Made by a program: the position numbers and the translations under genes | Shown: in pieces, positions 32,453 to 37,607 of the stretch | How the letters are laid out: each line of letters starts with the position of its first letter | Position numbering within the stretch: the first letter of the stretch is position 1 | The notes under the pieces: generated by a model | What the model saw: only the letters and a program-made list of their open reading frames with translations | Told to the model about the DNA's origin: nothing | The model's database searches: none | Assembly (NCBI GenBank): GCA_017451485.1 | Contig: JAFTOG010000002.1 | Location: 1 to 37,607, forward strand | DNA: 37,607 nt | Reading direction: 5' to 3' | Origin: Clostridia bacterium | GTDB lineage: Bacteria; Bacillota; Clostridia; Oscillospirales; CAG-272

Positions 32453-32713
32453 TTATGTCTCAAATCTGAAAGAGTATGCCGTAAGCTTAAGTCCTGTCTC
32501 AAAGCCTATTGCAAAGCTGTCACTTGTCATACTGTGAGTAAGCAGCTTCATAGCATTGGAATAGCTCTCAAAGGCTTTTCTCGCTTCTCCGTCAAGGGAC
32601 TCCAAAGCCTTTCTTTCGAGAAGCACAGCATTCTTTATATATTCCTCATTAAGCCTTTCAACGGAGTCCTTTGGATTTACATCCCCTTCGTATAACTCAT
32701 TTATTATAAACAT
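32453..32713 (-). CDS. Small hypothetical protein (DUF6809-like)
   Basis: This is an 86-residue soluble helical protein. The N-terminus (NELYEGDVNPKDS) and C-terminal GFETGLKLTAYSF resemble a family of small proteins seen in clostridial phages and mobile elements, known as DUF6809. Assignment is by eye and tentative. It is last of the phage-like gene set, with AGGAAAGG before ATG and 17 bp after the previous gene. No function is known. Confidence 0.5.
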   Translation of the reverse strand: MFIINELYEGDVNPKDSVERLNEEYIKNAVLLERKALESLDGEARKAFESYSNAMKLLTHSMTSDSFAIGFETGLKLTAYSFRFET

Positions 32714-32730
32714 TTTTTACTATCCTTTCC

Positions 32731-33627
32731 TTAATTTATTTTATCTGCGGTCTGTGTCGCCTCTTTTTGGGGCTTTACAGTCGTTTTTTTATTACTGACC
32801 GTGTTCAAAAACCTTTGTAGCTCATCTATTTTTCGCAATGTTCGTCCATTACATTCTGTTTTTACAAACATATATGCCTGCATCATCTGGGTAGCTCCGA
32901 AAATAAGATATATTCCTATCTGGAGTGATGCCCAGATTATTGCCTCCTTGCCCGTGTTTCCCGTAAGATATATGGCGTAATAGCCGAAAAGAAGACCGAA
33001 CAGCACCTTGTTCATTATGTCGGCACCACTCCTTCTGCGAAGGTACTGACCCTGAGTCCTGCCGAAATCATAGGGGTCATTATATTTGGAGCCATCCACC
33101 GAAAGAGCCTCGGGGGTCAGGGGAGTTATTTTTACTCCCTCTGCCCTTTTTATGGCTCTTTTCTTTTGCTTAAGCCTTCTTTTTTCATCCTTATCTATGC
33201 CCTTAGGAATTTTTATCACTGTCATTTTGGCAGAGCCGTCGGGATAAAAGCATTCATCGTAGCTGACCCCTGCCCGGGATAAAATCCTCTTTCTTATAGC
33301 CTCATAAGAGGCTCTGTTTTCCTTCTCACAGAAATCATCAAGCTCGTTTATGTAGGGGGCTACCGTATCAAGGAGCCTTGAATGAAAGCTCCTTGATTTT
33401 ATAACCTCCGTGTCCTCATTACCGTAGGCTATCCCCGTCTGACGCATAAGATGACCGATTATAAAGCCTACAGAGGCAGAAATAGCTCCGTCACCTATAA
33501 TCTGCATTACGGTTTTTCCACTTTCTCCTAATGTATACAGTCCCCTCACTATGTACAGAGCAGACACCACGGCTACAAGGAAAAAGCCAATATTTTTGAA
33601 CATAAACCTTTTGAAATCGTATTTCAT
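32731..33627 (-). CDS. Membrane protein of unknown function, phage-like module
   Basis: The protein has 298 residues. Two transmembrane segments lie near the N-terminus (about 13-31 and 41-61) and two near the C-terminus (about 204-223 and 228-255). The middle, about 140 residues, is highly charged and basic around EKRRLKQKKRAIKRA, so the loop is probably cytosolic. I do not recognise the family. Its ATG overlaps the stop of the upstream gene by 4 bases (ATGA). Confidence 0.6.
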   Translation of the reverse strand: MKYDFKRFMFKNIGFFLVAVVSALYIVRGLYTLGESGKTVMQIIGDGAISASVGFIIGHLMRQTGIAYGNEDTEVIKSRSFHSRLLDTVAPYINELDDFCEKENRASYEAIRKRILSRAGVSYDECFYPDGSAKMTVIKIPKGIDKDEKRRLKQKKRAIKRAEGVKITPLTPEALSVDGSKYNDPYDFGRTQGQYLRRRSGADIMNKVLFGLLFGYYAIYLTGNTGKEAIIWASLQIGIYLIFGATQMMQAYMFVKTECNGRTLRKIDELQRFLNTVSNKKTTVKPQKEATQTADKIN

Positions 33628-34052
33628 ACCCCACCTCTATAGTATCTGGCTACAATTTCCTCCACTCTTCTGGCTGTGGCATCAGCTCCCCTATCTATAA
33701 TAATTCCTTCCTTTATTCTTTTAATAGGAATGGAAAAGAGTATTTTATCCGTAATATCGCTTATAAGGGCAATAAAGGAAAATACAATAAGGTCATCCGT
33801 TATGCTCCTTAAAAGATAGGAAAGTATAAGAATTATACCCAAGGTAACGGTAGATGAGGGCATTTGCAGCCTTCCCAACATTTTAAGAAGCACAAGAGCT
33901 ACACATATAATGCCACCGAGAGAGAGCTTTACTCCGTCCTCGTAGCTTTTTATATATTTATCCCAATTTACGAGGAAGTATATTACAAGAGGTGCTGCAT
34001 TACACACAAATGAGCATATGTACATAAGTAATAGCAAAAATCTTTTTTTCAT
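33624..34052 (-). CDS. Small multi-pass membrane protein, holin-like size
   Basis: The protein has 142 residues with about four hydrophobic segments (about 5-28, 43-60, 66-84, 88-106) and a basic, amphipathic C-terminal tail (IIIDRGADATARRVEEIVARYY). Size and position behind a tail-fibre-like gene would fit a holin, but there is no clear holin signature and no endolysin beside it. GAGGAGAAG precedes the ATG, 2 bp after the previous gene. Confidence 0.55.
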   Translation of the reverse strand: MKKRFLLLLMYICSFVCNAAPLVIYFLVNWDKYIKSYEDGVKLSLGGIICVALVLLKMLGRLQMPSSTVTLGIILILSYLLRSITDDLIVFSFIALISDITDKILFSIPIKRIKEGIIIDRGADATARRVEEIVARYYRGGV

Positions 34053-34054
34053 TA

Positions 34055-34675
34055 TTACTTCTCCTCTCGGCTTCTATTGGCTATAATGGCAATTTTTCTC
34101 GCTGTTCCGTTCTCCACAACAGGCGGGATGGAGGAAAAACCTGTTTTTACCGCCTCCATAAGCTCCCTGCTCTGCTTTTCAAGGGTGGCATAGCTTTCCT
34201 TAAGCTCTCTGTAATCCTCGGCTATCTGAGGAACGGTACTAAGGGTATCTTCGATTTTTGTCATTCCCTTTTTCATTTCTGCCCTTACACCTGTCATGGT
34301 AGAATCCACAGTCTCCTTTATCTCACGGAGTCCTTCCTTCGACTTGTCAAGGGAGCTGAGTGATGCTCTTATCCTGCTTACAGTTGAGGCAAGGGCTACA
34401 AGGGATGTAAGAACTCCCACAGCTACAGGAGCTATCCTCTCCATAAGATATTCCTTGAGGTCGGTGGCTCCCTTTTCCTCATCCGTTCCGGGCTCCTCGG
34501 AGGCTGTACCGCCGTCTGTGTCTCCTGTATTGTCTGCCGATGTATCGTGCACTGTATCGGGTGCCTCTGTTACCATATTATCTGTGCAGGTCACAATGTC
34601 CTTTTCTGCCGACACGGAAAGCACAAGGGCAAAGGCTATCATAATTGCAAATACAGTAATTAAAAATCTATTCAT
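34055..34675 (-). CDS. Exported or membrane coiled-coil protein, phage-like module
   Basis: The protein has 206 residues from MNRFLITVFA, with AAAGGAG immediately upstream. Residues 1-24 are a signal peptide or anchor (MIAFALVLSVSAEK). Then comes an acidic Thr/Asp/Ser-rich stretch (about 25-65), a probable transmembrane helix (about 75-97) and a long coiled coil to the end (KEGLREIKETVDS onward). The family is not recognised. It lies 18 bp after the fibre-like gene. It could anchor a phage structure or form a lysis-related complex; that is speculation. Confidence 0.55.
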   Translation of the reverse strand: MNRFLITVFAIMIAFALVLSVSAEKDIVTCTDNMVTEAPDTVHDTSADNTGDTDGGTASEEPGTDEEKGATDLKEYLMERIAPVAVGVLTSLVALASTVSRIRASLSSLDKSKEGLREIKETVDSTMTGVRAEMKKGMTKIEDTLSTVPQIAEDYRELKESYATLEKQSRELMEAVKTGFSSIPPVVENGTARKIAIIANRSREEK

Positions 34676-34693
34676 TTTTTCTCCTTTCATTTA

Positions 34694-37495
34694 TTAATTT
34701 CCCATCTCCTTAAGCACTCCGTCCACTATGATATTTATAAACTCATCATTGGTGGAAAGGGCTGTTGCCAAGGAGGAAACATAGCTATCCGACAAGAGAT
34801 TTACACTGTCATCCTCTCCACTAAGGTGATAGAAGATAAGCTTTCCCTGTGTCATTATGCAGGACCTTATAGCCTGGCTTAAAGGATTTACCGTGTTGCC
34901 CTCAGCATATTTTGCCGTGTGGACTACCGTACCTCCGTTTATAAGCCTTTCCTGAAATTCCGACTGGTCCCTCGAGATAGCGTCTACCTCCGCCTGACTC
35001 GCCTTGGATGTGTCAAAGCTGTCAGTTGCATTCTTTGCCTCCTCGGCAAGGGTGTATGCCTCGTTGGCTCTGACGGTGGATGCCGAGGCTATGCTCTCTA
35101 TATTCTCTATAATTCCGTCGGTGCCGTCAACTCTTTTGAAGCTGACTGCCTTATTTGCAAAGCCGGATTCGGTAGCATACGCCACTCTCTGCTCTCCTAT
35201 ATTGGATTCTGTTATCAATCCCTGAAAAATATCCTCTACGGGAACGGTTACATATCCGTCCGGAGTGTGGAGAATAAGGCTCCTCGTATCCTTATCATAC
35301 TCTGCTCCCGTTACCATTTGCTCCAAAGGAAAATCCACCACAGTCTCAGCTGTCTCTCCGTTTACCCTTGTCATACTAAGCCTGAGCTTAAAGGGATTAA
35401 CTCCGTCACTGCCTACAGGCTCCCAGGAGTGGGTAATTTCCACACCGCAGGTATTCACATTCTCTCTCAGCTCATTTATGCTTTCTGCCTGTGCTCCCTG
35501 TTCACTCTCTAAGGTCTGCACATAGCTCAGGTCTGCCTTTTTTTCACTTAGCTCGCTGAATTTTGTGCTTGCGTCGGCTTTTTTCATATATGTATCGGTA
35601 ATTTTGTTACCGTCACTATCGGAAACAGCCTTGTCGGCTATGGAGGCTGAGCCACCTCCAACATACATATTGCCAAGTCCTCTGAGGGTTATATCCGTGG
35701 TGCTTACTCCCGTTACCTGCCAGAAGGAAAGATAGGATGCATCTCCCTCGCTGTACTTATCAAGAACCACATCGTTTACCGATATGGGAGGATTTGATAC
35801 AACTCCGGTGCTTACTGTAAGTGTGGCATCAAGGGTAGAAAGGACCGAGAGCTGTTCTACCGTTACCTTTATGGAGTTGGCACACGCAGACTCAATCTCG
35901 GTAGCCAGCCTCTTCAGGGCAGAATCTATACTTTCATCGGATATATTCCCGTTTTTAACATAATACCTGGACGCTGTCGCCACGCCCTTAAGCTCTCCCA
36001 CAAGCTCTGTAGCAGAGATAACACCGTTTGTATCAAGGTAAAAGTTCATGCTTACGGGAACGGGGAGCATATCATGGCCTTCAAAAATGATAGCACCGTG
36101 CCTTGTAACAGGGATAATTCCTCCTCTCGGAGTCTCTATGGGTATTTGCTCCTCTGTTTTAAGCTCGTATACAAACTCAAGGGGCTCCCCTGCGTTATAC
36201 CACTCTTTAAGCTGTGTTTTCCATGTGTCAAGAGTGTAATCTGCAATAGGCAGGGTAAATATCAGCTTAGTGCCTCCTGTAAGCACATCTATTCTGTATG
36301 GCACTCCTGACTCCGATATATGATTAAAGCCCTTGTTGGCGATAATCTCTCCCAAGTCCTTAGCTCCCTTATCTATTACATTGGTCCAGAAGCCCCGTAC
36401 TGTGTCGTCTGAGCCGTATTCTATCCAATGCTCCTCCCCCGTTACGGTGTATTTTGCCACTCGTTTTACAAGCACTCCGGCGGGGGAATCAATATAATTG
36501 TACAGCGTACCGTTTATACCCATACCGTATCCGTCAAGGAGCTGTATGCCCTCCGGAATATCAAGGCTTCTGCACTCGTAGGGTATATATCCCGTGTCCC
36601 CCGTATACTCGCAAACCATAAGATTCCTTATATGACTGTATAAGCCATAAGAATAGGTAACGGTTATACCGTTTACAGTTTTGCCCTCTGCCGATATTTT
36701 GGAGAAGGTACTGTATTTTGTATCACCGTAGGGTGTGGAAAGTGAAAGGAAATCGTAGGTACCGTCTGTATAGTTTATACTGAACATTACAGATACGGTG
36801 CGTTTGTCATCCGTGGAATCGGCATAGCCCTCAAAGGATATACGGTACCTTGTATTCTCCTTGAAGGGAATTGTGGCAATTTGCCTGCCCGAATATGTAC
36901 TGTACAGGCTCTGTGTCTCTCCGTGGTAGGCTCCCTCGGAGTACTCCCACCCTGCCTTAGTAAAAAAGGTGCTCTGGTCTATGAGGTTTTTGCCCGTTGA
37001 GAGAATCCTGCTTACAGAGCCGACCTTTATTTTATCCTCTACCCTTTGGCATGTGCCTCCAAGTCTCTGTAGCTCTGCATAGGGCGATGCTGTATCAGGT
37101 ACGGAAATTGCACAGGCAGATACGCTGTCCGTTTCCTTTGTGCCTCTGTCCGCCTTTTTGGAAAGGTCCTCATAGGTGGCAAGTCCCTCAATAAGCTCAT
37201 CTACGGGAATCTCCGTATAGGTTCCGTCACGGAAGTACAAAACAAGAGATTTATTATCAGCCTTATATTCGCCACTTATGACAGTCTGTTCCAGGGGAAA
37301 ATCCACTATTGTGGAAAAAAGCTCCGTACCCTGTCTGCTTTTTAATGAAATTTTCAGCTTGAATGGATTTTTACCATCCTCCATAGGCTCCCATTCCACC
37401 GTCATATCGGAGCCGTATGTTGAGGATATATATTCCTTGAGCCTTTCATCGTAATAGGATAGAGCTCTGTCTGTTACTACTATTGGGTTATTCAT
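34694..37495 (-). CDS. Phage-like tail/fibre or receptor-binding protein
   Basis: The protein has 933 residues. The N-terminus (VVTDRALSYYDERLKEYI) resembles the start of clostridial phage tail fibres. The body is Thr/Ser/Gly-rich with beta-strand-like patterns and no signal peptide. A domain of about 75 residues occurs twice, at residues 31-107 and 686-762, each with NPFKLK/NPFKLR, VDFPLEQ and a final acidic-hydrophobic repeat (PVDELIEGL; PVEDIFQGL). The region 140-300 (GKNLIDQSTFFTKAGWE) looks like a carbohydrate-binding-type fold seen in phage structural proteins. Coiled heptads lie at about 650-690 and 800-840. Its ATG overlaps the stop of the gene cut by the window edge. Confidence 0.6.
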   Translation of the reverse strand: MNNPIVVTDRALSYYDERLKEYISSTYGSDMTVEWEPMEDGKNPFKLKISLKSRQGTELFSTIVDFPLEQTVISGEYKADNKSLVLYFRDGTYTEIPVDELIEGLATYEDLSKKADRGTKETDSVSACAISVPDTASPYAELQRLGGTCQRVEDKIKVGSVSRILSTGKNLIDQSTFFTKAGWEYSEGAYHGETQSLYSTYSGRQIATIPFKENTRYRISFEGYADSTDDKRTVSVMFSINYTDGTYDFLSLSTPYGDTKYSTFSKISAEGKTVNGITVTYSYGLYSHIRNLMVCEYTGDTGYIPYECRSLDIPEGIQLLDGYGMGINGTLYNYIDSPAGVLVKRVAKYTVTGEEHWIEYGSDDTVRGFWTNVIDKGAKDLGEIIANKGFNHISESGVPYRIDVLTGGTKLIFTLPIADYTLDTWKTQLKEWYNAGEPLEFVYELKTEEQIPIETPRGGIIPVTRHGAIIFEGHDMLPVPVSMNFYLDTNGVISATELVGELKGVATASRYYVKNGNISDESIDSALKRLATEIESACANSIKVTVEQLSVLSTLDATLTVSTGVVSNPPISVNDVVLDKYSEGDASYLSFWQVTGVSTTDITLRGLGNMYVGGGSASIADKAVSDSDGNKITDTYMKKADASTKFSELSEKKADLSYVQTLESEQGAQAESINELRENVNTCGVEITHSWEPVGSDGVNPFKLRLSMTRVNGETAETVVDFPLEQMVTGAEYDKDTRSLILHTPDGYVTVPVEDIFQGLITESNIGEQRVAYATESGFANKAVSFKRVDGTDGIIENIESIASASTVRANEAYTLAEEAKNATDSFDTSKASQAEVDAISRDQSEFQERLINGGTVVHTAKYAEGNTVNPLSQAIRSCIMTQGKLIFYHLSGEDDSVNLLSDSYVSSLATALSTNDEFINIIVDGVLKEMGN

Positions 37496-37607
37496 GCTTC
37501 ACCTCCCTGTGCAAAAAGCGAATCGATAGCCTCCCGACTCATTTCCGTAACAGTTATCTGTCCGCTTGTGTATAAAAATTGAAACTTTCTGTTAAGAAGG
37601 GTGCAAA
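37492..37607 (-). CDS. Partial phage-like gene cut by the window edge
   Basis: Only the C-terminal 37 or so residues are present, reading LLNRKFQFLYTSGQITVTEM and ending FAQGGEA then TGA. The stop overlaps the start of the fibre-like gene (ATGA), so the two are translationally coupled. The frame is open to the window edge. Too little is left for assignment, but the position fits a tail or baseplate gene. Confidence 0.6.
   Translation of the reverse strand, partial: CTLLNRKFQFLYTSGQITVTEMSREAIDSLFAQGGEA

Overview
The window reads as a piece of an anaerobic Bacillota (Clostridia) chromosome, probably a gut lineage of the Oscillospirales/Christensenellales type. The reasons are strong AGGAGG-type ribosome binding sites, AddAB instead of RecBCD, a Pss/Psd phospholipid pair, a biotin-dependent Na+-pumping oxaloacetate decarboxylase with a separate biotin protein, BspA-like leucine-rich lipoproteins and M56/BlaI regulation. 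No rRNA, tRNA or CRISPR array was seen, and species level cannot be judged from the sequence alone.

Layout. 1-2003: repeat-rich accessory DNA. It opens with a perfect 142-bp palindrome, followed by an inverted array of short motifs with palindromic spacers. Next is one XRE regulator gene bracketed by 40-bp imperfect inverted repeats, and then a chain of hairpins. 2004-4679 (minus): an envelope-lipid operon of a flippase-like membrane protein, pssA and psd. 4896-6470 (plus): an FGGY carbohydrate kinase, divergent from that operon. 6548-7966: a phage-like regulatory cluster of a sigma-like HTH protein, a zinc ribbon and a divergent S24 (LexA/CI-like) repressor. 8036-9529 (plus): an aldo/keto reductase and a Nudix hydrolase. 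9530-10081: terminators and three tandem copies of a structured repeat.

10082-19530 (minus) is one long, tightly packed operon: GtrA-like protein, QueG-like Fe-S protein, AddB, AddA, an unassigned 134-residue protein and a secreted lipoprotein nuclease. 19772-23508 (plus) carries a divergent GyrB/ParE-like protein without a neighbouring A subunit, tRNA adenosine deaminase TadA overlapping it by 4 bases, and a glutamate-synthase-small-subunit-like flavoprotein. 23645-28591 (minus) is a BlaI-type repressor, an M56 (BlaR1-like) membrane peptidase and a large leucine-rich-repeat lipoprotein, preceded by two copies of an 18-bp inverted repeat that are probable operators. 28852-32345 (plus) is a complete decarboxylase sodium pump (gamma, biotin carrier, beta, carboxyltransferase) with a short potentially pseudoknotted leader. 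32453-37607 (minus) is a phage-like module: a 933-residue tail/fibre-like protein with a duplicated domain, followed by small membrane and coiled-coil proteins. The gene upstream of it is cut by the window edge.

Start codons were moved downstream of the longest reading frame where a promoter or ribosome binding site required it (flippase, kinase, sigma-like gene, addA, gtrA-like, blaI, coiled-coil protein). Functions of the small genes at the right edge and of the 134-residue protein are not assigned. All family calls come from motifs read by eye, not from database searches.
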